Positions 1 to 6,782 of a stretch of 64,000 bases of DNA are shown here, piece by piece (the stretch's first letter is position 1; every line of letters starts with the position of its first letter). The DNA comes from Lachnospiraceae bacterium. GTDB taxonomy: Bacteria > Bacillota > Clostridia > Lachnospirales > Lachnospiraceae. The DNA lies in the NCBI GenBank assembly GCA_015057665.1, contig SVDY01000008.1, forward strand, positions 1-64,000. Direction: 5' to 3'. The notes beneath the pieces were generated by a model. That model was not told the DNA's origin. It saw only the letters and a list, made by a program, of their open reading frames with translations, and ran no database searches. The position numbers and the translations under genes were made by a program.

Positions 1-108
1 GCGAAGGCAGGAATTCAGCAGGAAATTCGTAAAAGAGAACATTACGAAAAACCAAGTGTTAGACGTAAAAAGAAATCCGAGGCTGCTCGTAAGAGAAAAT
101 TTAAATAA
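1..108 (+). CDS. rpsU: 30S ribosomal protein S21, C-terminal end (partial)
   Basis: The window opens inside this gene; 35 codons and the TAA stop remain. The visible tail is very basic ([17 protein letters not shown], then a run of Arg/Lys ending RKRKFK), which matches the C-terminus of bacterial S21, a small subunit protein contacting 16S rRNA. The start lies upstream of the window. A strong intrinsic terminator follows 30 bases later, so this is the last gene of its transcript. Identification rests on the tail alone but the match to the family is clear. Confidence 0.93.
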   Translation, partial: AKAGIQQEIRKREHYEKPSVRRKKKSEAARKRKFK

Positions 109-138
109 GCGTTGTTTAATTTAAATTGTGCAAAATAG

Positions 139-166
139 AGAGAGACCAATTGGTCTCTCTTTTTTT
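139..166 (+). terminator. Intrinsic terminator after rpsU
   Basis: An 11-bp perfect inverted repeat (AGAGAGACCAA / TTGGTCTCTCT) runs straight into seven T residues. It closes the rpsU transcript. Confidence 0.9.
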
Positions 167-179
167 GTGTCAGCGACGA

Positions 180-329
180 GCCAAAGTCCGAGCTTGCTCG
201 AGACCTTGGCGACCGCTTACAATCTCGGAATGCGCCTTCTGGCGCTTCCGGTGATTTGTTCTATTGGGAAACTTTGTTTCCATAGAAAAAAATGCACCAT
301 AAAATTGTTATCTTTAGCCTGCAAGGCTA
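180..329. other. Run of four consecutive hairpins, function unknown
   Basis: This non-coding stretch contains four hairpins in a row: 180-210 (GCCAA, GTC, CGAG paired with CTCG, GAC, TTGGC); 226-250 (CGGAA-T-GCGCC with GGCGCTTCCG, TTCT loop); 259-287 (TTCTAT and GGAAAC with GTTTCC and ATAGAA); 315-329 (TAGCC/GGCTA). The first two are clearly richer in G+C than the flanks. No start codon with a ribosome binding site is seen and no convincing promoter precedes it on the plus strand. It may be a structured RNA, a long 3' trailer, or a remnant. Confidence 0.4.
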
Positions 330-330
330 C

Positions 331-359
331 TTGATTTTAATAAATAAAATAATTATAAT
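331..359 (+). promoter_or_regulatory. Sigma-A promoter for the permuted tRNA-like RNA and terD-like gene
   Basis: TTGATT at 331-336, a 17-base spacer, and a perfect TATAAT at 354-359. Transcription would begin near 366, upstream of the tRNA-like RNA, with no terminator before the 638 gene, so both could share one transcript. Confidence 0.7.
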
Positions 360-409
360 TGTAAATGTAGCTAGCAGTACTTATTTCTTTACTATTTGGA
401 GGTTATAGA

Positions 410-469
410 GTGCTGCAATATCACACACTTCGGAAGCTAGCCGGATTTATTTCAATTCGTGCTTTGTAA
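410..469 (+). CDS. Possible 19-residue leader peptide
   Basis: GTG at 410 lies 7 bases after a perfect GGAGG (398-402) and opens a 19-codon frame reading MLQYHTLRKLAGFISIRAL, ending in TAA at 467-469. The stop sits exactly one base before the anticodon-stem base G470 of the tRNA-like body. The frame also covers the 5' strand of the closing stem of that RNA (440-448), so translation would open the stem. This could be a regulatory leader or a coincidence; there is no homology to call on. Confidence 0.3.
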   Translation: MLQYHTLRKLAGFISIRAL

Positions 470-619
470 GCTGCAGGTCGCGGGTTCGAATCCCGCTTCC
501 GGTTACATGGAGCAGATTTTGCCAGTGCACGGCATGCTGCTGTAATTCGCAGAAATGCGAGTGACCGGAATAGCTCAGTCGGAAGAGCAGCAGAGAAAGA
601 ATCCGGCAATATCTCCGAG
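429..619 (+). ncRNA. Circularly permuted tRNA-like RNA, bacterial Y-RNA (YrlA)-like
   Basis: The 3' half of a tRNA comes first: anticodon-stem strand 470-474, variable loop AGGTC 475-479, T-stem GCGGG/CCCGC (480-484/492-496) around loop TTCGAAT, acceptor strand 497-503. The 5' half follows: acceptor strand 564-570 (7 perfect pairs with 497-503), TA, D-arm GCTC-AGTCGGAA-GAGC (573-588), A589, anticodon-stem strand 590-593. The acceptor helix runs on 3 more pairs (504-506/561-563) into two hairpins, 511-541 and TCGCA-GAAA-TGCGA (547-560). There is no anticodon loop; the two ends pair as GCCGGATT/AATCCGGC (440-447/600-607) plus TCGGA/TCCGA (430-434/614-618) across an internal loop. Known bacterial Y RNAs of the YrlA type carry a tRNA-mimicking module closed by an end-to-end stem; membership here is inferred from architecture. 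Confidence 0.75.
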
Positions 620-637
620 AGAAAGAGAGGAATAGCC

Positions 638-2707
638 ATGCATACATTATTTAAAAGCTATTTATTTGGAAAACATATTTTGGTGCATGATTCCGTTAAT
701 AAGAATGAAAATGCATTTGAAACATTATTTTCTTTAGCAAATCTTTTTAATATTCGTATTATAAGCGGGCAGGAGCTTGCAGAAAAAGAAATGATCGAAT
801 TGGCATCCAGAGAGATTGGTGTACATGTTCCTGCACCATTTTATAAAGGTTTTCCACAATCCGTCCGGGCATTATCAAAAGATGCCTTATTATTTGATCA
901 GTTGGTGCATTATACGGTTACCTATGGATTTGGTAATTTTTCAGAGGCGGGACATTCTTTATTAGAGGAAAACTTCGAAAGAATTGCCTTCAAAGAGAAT
1001 TGTGAAATTAAAGAATTCATTATTCTTACAGAGCAGGAGGCAGTTCAAAAGATGGGAGAACTGGTGGACGATTTATTAAAAAGTTCACGGCCAATCAATG
1101 ATGTACAGTACAATCTTGTGAAATCTTATATTGACGAATATCATTATAATATTTCCTATTGTGAGAATAAGGACACAGCAATCCGTTTGTTACTTGAGAC
1201 AAAGGATACAAAATATGCAGATTTTATTTCTATTGCTGATATTTTAAAAGTAGTAGAAAGAATTCAATATGAGTGTTATAACAGCCAGAACATAAAGAAA
1301 CTGAATCTTAAAAATCAGGATCGTAAATTTATGAAAGCTCTCATTGATGCAAAGTTTACCCGTACAGAGTACACTTTGACTCCATACTCCAATGCAATAA
1401 AAGAATGCTATGAACGCCAGGCTGTCTGGACAGGTCTGTTACATCATATTCACTACAAACCGGTAAATGAACTGTCTGAGAAATTCGTGCAGAGCATTCG
1501 AAGCGGTAAAAATATCTCTGTTTTATCCAGCTTTGAGAAAGCAATGGAACGAAAGGATGTAAAAGGCGCAGTAACAGCATTGGTAAAAGGAAAGGGTTCC
1601 GGTGCTTTATTACGTAAATTGAATTATATCCTCAGCCGTTGTAAAACAAAAGAAGATGTACAATTTATCATGTCCAATATGGAAACGAACAATCCGATTA
1701 TTCTGATCCAATTGTTGATTCAGTACGCAACCTATAAGGAGAAAGAGGCAAGAACCTTTAAATTTACCAAGTTTAACAAACTGCGTATTCATACAGAATC
1801 GCCTTATGAAGTGAATAAACGGTCTTCCCATATATCTGAAGTCATGAGAGATTATGTGAAAGAGGCCTTAATCCTTAATTTGAAAAAAATCTATAAGGGA
1901 AGATTAGGCAAGGTATATATTGATCCACAGATGAAAAAAATTGCAGTGCCTTTACAGGAGAATACTTCTATGGGTGGTTTTGGCACACTGCCAAGAGGCA
2001 CCCGTATTCCTATTCCTGTAGAATCCGGAAAAAAAGTGCGGGCTTTTACCTATTGGGAAAAGGTGAATGACATCGACTTAAGTGCTTTTGGTATATCAAA
2101 GACCGGTCATCAGGTGGAATTTTCATGGAGAAGTATGTGGAACAGACAGTCTGATGCTGTTACCTATTCCGGTGATCAGACTAGCGGTTATCATGGCGGA
2201 TCCGAATTTTTTGATATTAATCTGGATAAATTCAAAGAACATTATCCGGATATCGAATATATTGTTTTCTGTAATAATGTATTTTCCCGTGTACCATTTG
2301 CCAAATGCGTCTGCCGTGCCGGTTACATGGTTCGGGATATGGAAGACAGCGGCCAGGTATGGGAGCCAAAAACAGTACAATCTTCTTTTACGATTGACGG
2401 AGACAGTACATTCGCCTATTTATTCGCCATTGATTTAAAGGAAACCGATTTTATCTGGATCAATACAATTCGTGAGAGCGGCGTTGCAGTAGCAGGAACA
2501 ACATCTATGCAGTTTTTGATGGATTATTTTGAAGCAGCCAACGTATTTAGTGTGGCAGATTTATTCTCTATGCAGGCATCAGAAATTGTTGAAAACCCTG
2601 AAGAAGCAGATGTTGTTGTAGCCGATAAAGTAGTTCCTGTAAAAGAAGGAGCAGAATTGATTCGAAGCTTTGATTTTGAAAGAATTCTGGCTTATATGAA
2701 TGTCTAA
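638..2707 (+). CDS. Large TerD-domain protein next to tRNA-like RNA
   Basis: A 689-residue protein. Residues 1-440 look all-helical; part of this (about 320-390, with ALLRKL then PIILIQLLIQYATYK and a basic stretch) loosely recalls the helical-repeat TROVE domain of Ro60 proteins, but I cannot establish homology by eye. Residues about 450-640 resemble the TerD fold of stress and tellurite-response proteins: LPRGTRIP, DIDLSAF, YSGDQTSGYHGGSEFFDINL and the strand YIVFCNNVF. No Ro-type von Willebrand A domain is seen. The ATG follows AGAGAGG by 7 bases. It begins 19 bases after the tRNA-like RNA with no terminator between, suggesting an RNA-protein pair. TerD domains usually bind calcium and act in stress response; a specific role here is inference. 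Confidence 0.7.
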   Translation: MHTLFKSYLFGKHILVHDSVNKNENAFETLFSLANLFNIRIISGQELAEKEMIELASREIGVHVPAPFYKGFPQSVRALSKDALLFDQLVHYTVTYGFGNFSEAGHSLLEENFERIAFKENCEIKEFIILTEQEAVQKMGELVDDLLKSSRPINDVQYNLVKSYIDEYHYNISYCENKDTAIRLLLETKDTKYADFISIADILKVVERIQYECYNSQNIKKLNLKNQDRKFMKALIDAKFTRTEYTLTPYSNAIKECYERQAVWTGLLHHIHYKPVNELSEKFVQSIRSGKNISVLSSFEKAMERKDVKGAVTALVKGKGSGALLRKLNYILSRCKTKEDVQFIMSNMETNNPIILIQLLIQYATYKEKEARTFKFTKFNKLRIHTESPYEVNKRSSHISEVMRDYVKEALILNLKKIYKGRLGKVYIDPQMKKIAVPLQENTSMGGFGTLPRGTRIPIPVESGKKVRAFTYWEKVNDIDLSAFGISKTGHQVEFSWRSMWNRQSDAVTYSGDQTSGYHGGSEFFDINLDKFKEHYPDIEYIVFCNNVFSRVPFAKCVCRAGYMVRDMEDSGQVWEPKTVQSSFTIDGDSTFAYLFAIDLKETDFIWINTIRESGVAVAGTTSMQFLMDYFEAANVFSVADLFSMQASEIVENPEEADVVVADKVVPVKEGAELIRSFDFERILAYMNV

Positions 2708-2740
2708 ATATATAGGTGACTAAGAACAACAAAACTATAA

Positions 2741-2812
2741 GGCTCTAAATTATGTGTGAAGTATCAGATATGAATAAGGATACTTGATTTGCATGATTTA
2801 GAGTCTTTTTTA
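2741..2812 (+). terminator. Intrinsic terminator after terD-like gene
   Basis: A two-tier hairpin: outer arms GGCTCTAAATTATG and CATGATTTAGAGTC, inner arms AAGTATC/GATACTT, followed by a T run. Confidence 0.8.
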
Positions 2813-2887
2813 TTCTATACATCTTTATTCTGATAAAAGACTTTATTTTTATAGAATAAAAATCACTCTAAAAGATTGTATATTTTG

Positions 2888-2915
2888 TTGTAAAAAATGT
2901 AAAATCGTGTATAAT
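2888..2915 (+). promoter_or_regulatory. Sigma-A promoter of esterase gene
   Basis: TTGTAA (2888-2893), 16-base spacer, perfect TATAAT (2910-2915), 33 bases before the start codon. Confidence 0.6.
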
Positions 2916-2948
2916 ATTTGGTAGTATTTACAAAAGGGGAGACTGACA

Positions 2949-3728
2949 ATGATTCTAAAACGCGATTTTATTTACACACCAAAAGGCAAGAACAGACCGC
3001 TTCACATCTATCTTCCGGATGATTATGAACAGAGTACAGAGCGTTATCCTGTTGTGTATTTCTTTGATGGCCATAATTTATTTTTTGATGAAGATGCAAC
3101 CTATGGGAAATCCTGGGGGCTGAAAGAGTTTTTAGACAGCTGGAGCAAGAATATCATTATCGTGGGTGTTCAGTGCAGCTTGGAAGGAGAAGAACGCTTG
3201 AGCGAGTATCTTCCTTATCCAGCTGAAAGCGGTCGTTTTACTGAGTTTGAACCTCTAGGTGATGCAACTCTTAAGTGGATTCTGGAAGAGATCAAACCTG
3301 TCATTGACCGTGATTTCAGAACATGGCCTTTTAGAGAGTGTACCGGAATCGCAGGTTCCAGTATGGGCGGTATTATGGCATTATATGGGGCAGTTCATTA
3401 TAATCAGTGGATTTCCAAAGCAGCCTGTGTCTCTACAGCCATGGGATTTTGTATGTCCCATGTCATGAAGGATATGACAGAGCAGTACATGGATCCGGAT
3501 ACTAGGATTTATCTTTCCTGGGGCACAAAGGAAGCCTGGGGTCTTCAGGACACAGATCATGAAGATACTACAAGCATGAGCTATTGGAACAACAAAGCAG
3601 TTGCTGATAAAGTATTGGAGAGCCATTCAAGAGTAAAGATGGAATGCCAGGTGGGCGGTCATCACTGTGAAGCGGACTGGGAGAAACTAATTCCAAGCTT
3701 CATGAATTTTTTATGGCTTGAGGATTAA
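2949..3728 (+). CDS. Alpha/beta-hydrolase esterase (YieL/IroE-like)
   Basis: A 259-residue cytoplasmic protein of the esterase D / IroE group (COG2819 type). It begins with a beta-rich segment RPLHIYLPDDYE and VVYFFDGHNLF, has the nucleophile elbow GSSMGG (Ser138), and ends with a GGHHCEADW segment holding the likely catalytic His. No signal peptide is present, so it acts inside the cell; the natural ester is unknown. A GGGGAG box precedes the ATG. It has its own promoter and stands alone between the terD-like gene and dhaK. Confidence 0.8.
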   Translation: MILKRDFIYTPKGKNRPLHIYLPDDYEQSTERYPVVYFFDGHNLFFDEDATYGKSWGLKEFLDSWSKNIIIVGVQCSLEGEERLSEYLPYPAESGRFTEFEPLGDATLKWILEEIKPVIDRDFRTWPFRECTGIAGSSMGGIMALYGAVHYNQWISKAACVSTAMGFCMSHVMKDMTEQYMDPDTRIYLSWGTKEAWGLQDTDHEDTTSMSYWNNKAVADKVLESHSRVKMECQVGGHHCEADWEKLIPSFMNFLWLED

Positions 3729-3779
3729 AATATAATATAAGATTTTGTAACTTTTATGTAAATCTTTTTAGGAAATGAA

Positions 3780-3808
3780 TTGACCGTTTGTATAAAAAGT
3801 GGTAATAT
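3780..3808 (+). promoter_or_regulatory. Promoter of dhaK
   Basis: TTGACC (3780-3785), 17-base spacer, TAATAT (3803-3808). Just downstream an inverted repeat TTGTTC (3822-3827) / GAACAA (3842-3847) lies in the leader and may be an operator. Which regulator would bind cannot be told. Confidence 0.55.
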
Positions 3809-3906
3809 AAATCTAGATTTGTTGTTCTAATTGTATAAATGGAACAATAAGAGTCGGAATATATTTTATATAATTAATCAATTTTTCATGTAGGAGGACG
3901 AACGAA

Positions 3907-4899
3907 ATGAAAAAAATTATCAATGCAGTGGAATTAGTTGAAGATCAGATGATCGCAGGTATGTGCAAAGCTTTCCCTCAGTATGTAACAAAACTTGACT
4001 GTGGTAACGTAGTAGTTAGAACAGACAAAAAAGAAGGCAAAGTTGCATTAATCTCCGGTGGCGGAAGCGGACATGAACCAGCTCATGGCGGATTCGTTGG
4101 AACAGGTATGCTTGATGCAGCTGTAGCAGGTGCTGTATTTACATCTCCTACACCAGACCAGATTTATGAAGGTATCAAAGCTATCGCTACAGATAAAGGT
4201 GTTCTTATGGTAGTTAAGAACTATACTGGCGACGTTATGAACTTCGAGATGGCAGCTGACATGGCAAGAGACATGGACGGCATCAAAGTTGCTCAGGTTG
4301 TTACAAATGATGACGTAGCAGTTCAGGATTCCTTATATACAGTAGGACGTCGTGGTGTTGCTGGTACAGTATTCGTACATAAGATCGCTGGTGCTTTAGC
4401 AGAAACAGGCGCAGAACTTGAAGAAGTTCAGGCAGTTGCTCAGAAAGTTTGCGATAACGTTAGAACAATGGGTATGGCTATCAAACCTTGTATCGTTCCT
4501 GCAGCTGGAACACCTGGTTTCGAATTAGCAGACGACGAAATGGAAATCGGTATCGGTATCCATGGCGAACCTGGTATCTACAGAGAAGCTTTAAAACCAG
4601 CTGATGAAATCGTTGACGTTCTTATGGAAAAAATCCTTGCTGATATCGATTTCGCAGGAAGCGAAGTTGCTGTTATGATCAACGGATGCGGTGCTACACC
4701 TCTTATGGAACTCTTCATCGTAAACAACAGAGTTGCTGATATCTTAGCAGACAAAGGCATCAAAGTTTACAAAACATTCGTAGGCGAATATATGACATCT
4801 ATCGAAATGGAAGGTTTCTCCATCTCCTTATTAAAACTTGATGATCAGATGAAAGCTCTCCTTGATGCTCCAGCAGATACTCCTGCATTCAAAGCTTAA
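3907..4899 (+). CDS. dhaK: Dihydroxyacetone kinase subunit DhaK
   Basis: The 330-residue substrate-binding subunit of the PTS-dependent dihydroxyacetone kinase, which makes dihydroxyacetone phosphate with phosphate passed from PEP through EI, HPr and DhaM to DhaL-bound ADP. The glycine-rich [12 protein letters not shown] (51-62) and the His that forms a hemiaminal with dihydroxyacetone (GIHGEPG, His219) are both present. AGGAGG precedes the ATG. Codon choice is strongly biased, as in highly expressed genes. Followed by dhaL and dhaM, though a terminator-like hairpin and a second promoter separate it from dhaL. Confidence 0.95.
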   Translation: MKKIINAVELVEDQMIAGMCKAFPQYVTKLDCGNVVVRTDKKEGKVALISGGGSGHEPAHGGFVGTGMLDAAVAGAVFTSPTPDQIYEGIKAIATDKGVLMVVKNYTGDVMNFEMAADMARDMDGIKVAQVVTNDDVAVQDSLYTVGRRGVAGTVFVHKIAGALAETGAELEEVQAVAQKVCDNVRTMGMAIKPCIVPAAGTPGFELADDEMEIGIGIHGEPGIYREALKPADEIVDVLMEKILADIDFAGSEVAVMINGCGATPLMELFIVNNRVADILADKGIKVYKTFVGEYMTSIEMEGFSISLLKLDDQMKALLDAPADTPAFKA

Positions 4900-4922
4900 G
4901 ACAGGCTTAGCATAAAGAATTC

Positions 4923-4956
4923 ATGACGAAGCAGCTTAAGCTGCTTCGTCATTTTT
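4923..4956 (+). terminator. Perfect 15-bp palindromic terminator between dhaK and dhaL
   Basis: A 30-base perfect palindrome (ATGACGAAGCAGCTT and its complement) followed by TTTTT. It would stop or reduce transcription from dhaK into dhaL. Confidence 0.8.
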
Positions 4957-4966
4957 CGTAAAAATA

Positions 4967-4995
4967 TAGACAGCTGTATTTGGTAGTGATATTAT
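4967..4995 (+). promoter_or_regulatory. Promoter of dhaL-dhaM
   Basis: TAGACA (4967-4972), 17-base spacer, TATTAT (4990-4995). Placed just after the dhaK terminator, it gives dhaLM its own start. Confidence 0.6.
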
Positions 4996-5058
4996 TTTTA
5001 TAACATCTGTTTTATAAAGACAGAGAATCTGACCGAATGAAAGAAAGGATAATCTACA

Positions 5059-5682
5059 ATGGTAAACAACGTAAAATTATTAGAGATGATCAAAGTCATC
5101 GCTGCTAAAATCGAAGAAGAAAAACTTTTCTTAACAGAGCTTGATAATGTAATCGCTGATGGCGACCACGGAATCAACATGGCAAGAGGTTTCGGTAAAG
5201 TATTAGAAAAATTCCCACAGATGGAAGGCAAAGACTGTGGAACAATTTTAAAAACAGTTGGTATGACATTAGTATCCACAGTAGGCGGAGCTGCAGGTCC
5301 TCTTTACGGAACAGCTTATATGCAGGCTGGCGCAGCAGTTGCAGGCAAAGAAGAACTTGGCATGGAAGATATGTTCCTTATGTTAGAAAAAGCAATTGCC
5401 GGTATTATGATGCGTGGTAAATCCACAACTGGTGAAAAGACAATGCTTGACTCTATCTGTCCTGCATTAGAAGCGATGAAAGCTGAATATGCTGCTTCCG
5501 GTGATGCAAAGAAAGCTTTAGCAGCAGGCGTAAAAGCAGCAGAAGAAGGTATCGAATATACTAAGACAATTGCTGCAACAAAAGGCCGCGCAAGCTACAT
5601 TGGTGAAAGAAGTATCGGACATCAGGATCCAGGTGCTACTTCCTTCACAATGATGTTAACAATCATCAGCGATATGGCATAG
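5059..5682 (+). CDS. dhaL: Dihydroxyacetone kinase ADP-binding subunit DhaL
   Basis: The 207-residue nucleotide subunit of the PTS-type dihydroxyacetone kinase. It holds ADP and two magnesium ions and passes phosphate from DhaM to dihydroxyacetone on DhaK. The metal site DGDHG (35-38 region, after ALA-type turn), the GGAAGPLYGTA nucleotide loop, GEKTMLD and the C-terminal GRASYIGERSIGHQDPGA motif are all present. AAAGGA precedes the ATG. dhaM follows 10 bases after the stop, so the two are co-transcribed. Confidence 0.95.
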   Translation: MVNNVKLLEMIKVIAAKIEEEKLFLTELDNVIADGDHGINMARGFGKVLEKFPQMEGKDCGTILKTVGMTLVSTVGGAAGPLYGTAYMQAGAAVAGKEELGMEDMFLMLEKAIAGIMMRGKSTTGEKTMLDSICPALEAMKAEYAASGDAKKALAAGVKAAEEGIEYTKTIAATKGRASYIGERSIGHQDPGATSFTMMLTIISDMA

Positions 5683-5692
5683 GAGGATTCCC

Positions 5693-6082
5693 ATGGTAGG
5701 TATTGTTATCGTATCTCACAGCGAGAAACTTGCTCAGAGTGTAATTGAACTTTCCGCACTTATGGCTCCTGAGACTCCAATGGCAGCTGCCGGCGGAATG
5801 GAAGATGGCGGATTTGGTACAAGCTATGAAAAAATTACCAATGCCATCGATTCTGTATATTCCGAAGACGGTGTTATCGTTTTAATGGATTTGGGAAGTG
5901 CAGTTATGACAACAGAGATGGTAATCGAAGATATGGCTATGATGGATAAGACAAACATTAAGATGGTTGACTGTCCAATCGTAGAAGGCGCGATCTCTGC
6001 ATCTGTTGTTGCAGCAGGCGGCGCTCCAATTGAAGACGTTATCGAAAGTGCTAAGATGGCATCTACAATGAATAAATTTTAA
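5693..6082 (+). CDS. dhaM: PTS phosphotransfer subunit DhaM (EIIA-mannose fold)
   Basis: A 129-residue single-domain DhaM. It relays phosphate from HPr to DhaL-bound ADP. The phospho-accepting His is His9 in IVIVSHSEKLA. The protein has only the EIIA domain, not the EIIA-HPr-EI fusion seen in E. coli DhaM; the short form is the norm in Firmicutes. The start overlaps the ribosome site AGGAGG placed immediately after dhaL. A strong terminator closes the operon. Confidence 0.93.
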   Translation: MVGIVIVSHSEKLAQSVIELSALMAPETPMAAAGGMEDGGFGTSYEKITNAIDSVYSEDGVIVLMDLGSAVMTTEMVIEDMAMMDKTNIKMVDCPIVEGAISASVVAAGGAPIEDVIESAKMASTMNKF

Positions 6083-6102
6083 TAGTTTATGATTAGAGCA
6101 AG

Positions 6103-6132
6103 AAAAGACCGGCGTTGCCGGTCTTTTCTTTT
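6103..6132 (+). terminator. Intrinsic terminator of dhaLM
   Basis: AAAAGACCGGC / GCCGGTCTTTT around a GTT loop, followed by more T residues. Confidence 0.9.
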
Positions 6133-6157
6133 CGTATATTGAATTTTGCAAAAACTG

Positions 6158-6647
6158 TAAGTTTTGACACGATTTAGTTCTAGAATCGTTATATCTATGT
6201 AATTGATTTTCATACCAGCTTAGTTCGGCAAGAAATACTAGAACTCGACATCAGCCCGGTTGAAAAGGATATTATTCTTGTACGTTTTCGTAAAATCGAA
6301 AACTCGCTTTATATATTCATAAATGGATTTTTGTATTGTGCTCAGACACTCGATTTTACTAGCCCGTGCTGCTGTCTTCGTTAAGTATTTCTAAGCCTTC
6401 TGCGAATTGTCCGAAAACCAATTACATGGATGATAACGATATTTAGATCTGAAATATAATAATCGTATTTTTTTATAGCTTGAGATCGATTCACTACCGT
6501 TTTTGGGGTTTTATGGAAACATTTAAAAGACAATATCCTTTTCAAACGTCCTTTTCTCAAGTTTTAGAACATCTTAACGACGGAGCCGGAAGAAAATTCA
6601 AAAAATGGTAGTGAGTCGATTCTGAAACTGAAACGGGTCAAAACTTA
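6158..6647. mobile_element. 490-bp inverted-repeat element with TA ends (MITE-like or structured RNA)
   Basis: The ends are 31-base inverted repeats (6158-6188 and 6617-6647) matching at 26 of 31 positions; both outer ends read TA plus AGTTTTGAC, as expected for a TA-targeting (IS630/mariner-type) insertion. Inside, a nested ladder of paired segments is visible: 6199-6205/6419-6425, 6224-6231/6407-6415, 6231-6239/6384-6392, 6247-6255/6368-6376, 6290-6299/6350-6359, and a separate 20-bp stem 6485-6504/6601-6620. No transposase or credible ORF lies within. It sits cleanly between the dhaM terminator and the tig promoter. Either a non-autonomous insertion or a large folded RNA. Confidence 0.55.
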
Positions 6648-6675
6648 TAATAAATGAAAAATATGAAATTTTTCC

Positions 6676-6704
6676 TAGACACTTTTTCTCCTACGTGGTA
6701 TACT
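6676..6704 (+). promoter_or_regulatory. Promoter of tig
   Basis: TAGACA (6676-6681), 17-base spacer, TATACT (6699-6704). This position makes any tig start upstream of about 6711 impossible and supports the ATG at 6783. Confidence 0.7.
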
Positions 6705-6782
6705 AGAAAAAGTTTAGTGTGGAATCATATGGGATTCCCCTTACAGGAGAAAACACTAGAAATACAAGGAGGAATTGTAACA

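Noticed and set aside
128..334. Open frame of 68 codons after rpsU
   Set aside because: It starts inside the run-up to the rpsU terminator, runs through that terminator and several hairpins, and has no ribosome site.
470..593. A functional permuted tRNA gene, processed to a mature tRNA
   Set aside because: There is no anticodon loop or CCA, the acceptor helix continues past the discriminator position, and the would-be anticodon ends pair with each other in a long outer stem. A tRNA mimic fits better.
6158..6647. Group I or II intron
   Set aside because: No domain V-type hairpin, no intron-encoded protein, and the element lies between genes, not within one.
6654..6782. N-terminal extension of trigger factor
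   Set aside because: It overlaps the tig promoter and lacks a ribosome site; family alignment begins at 6783.
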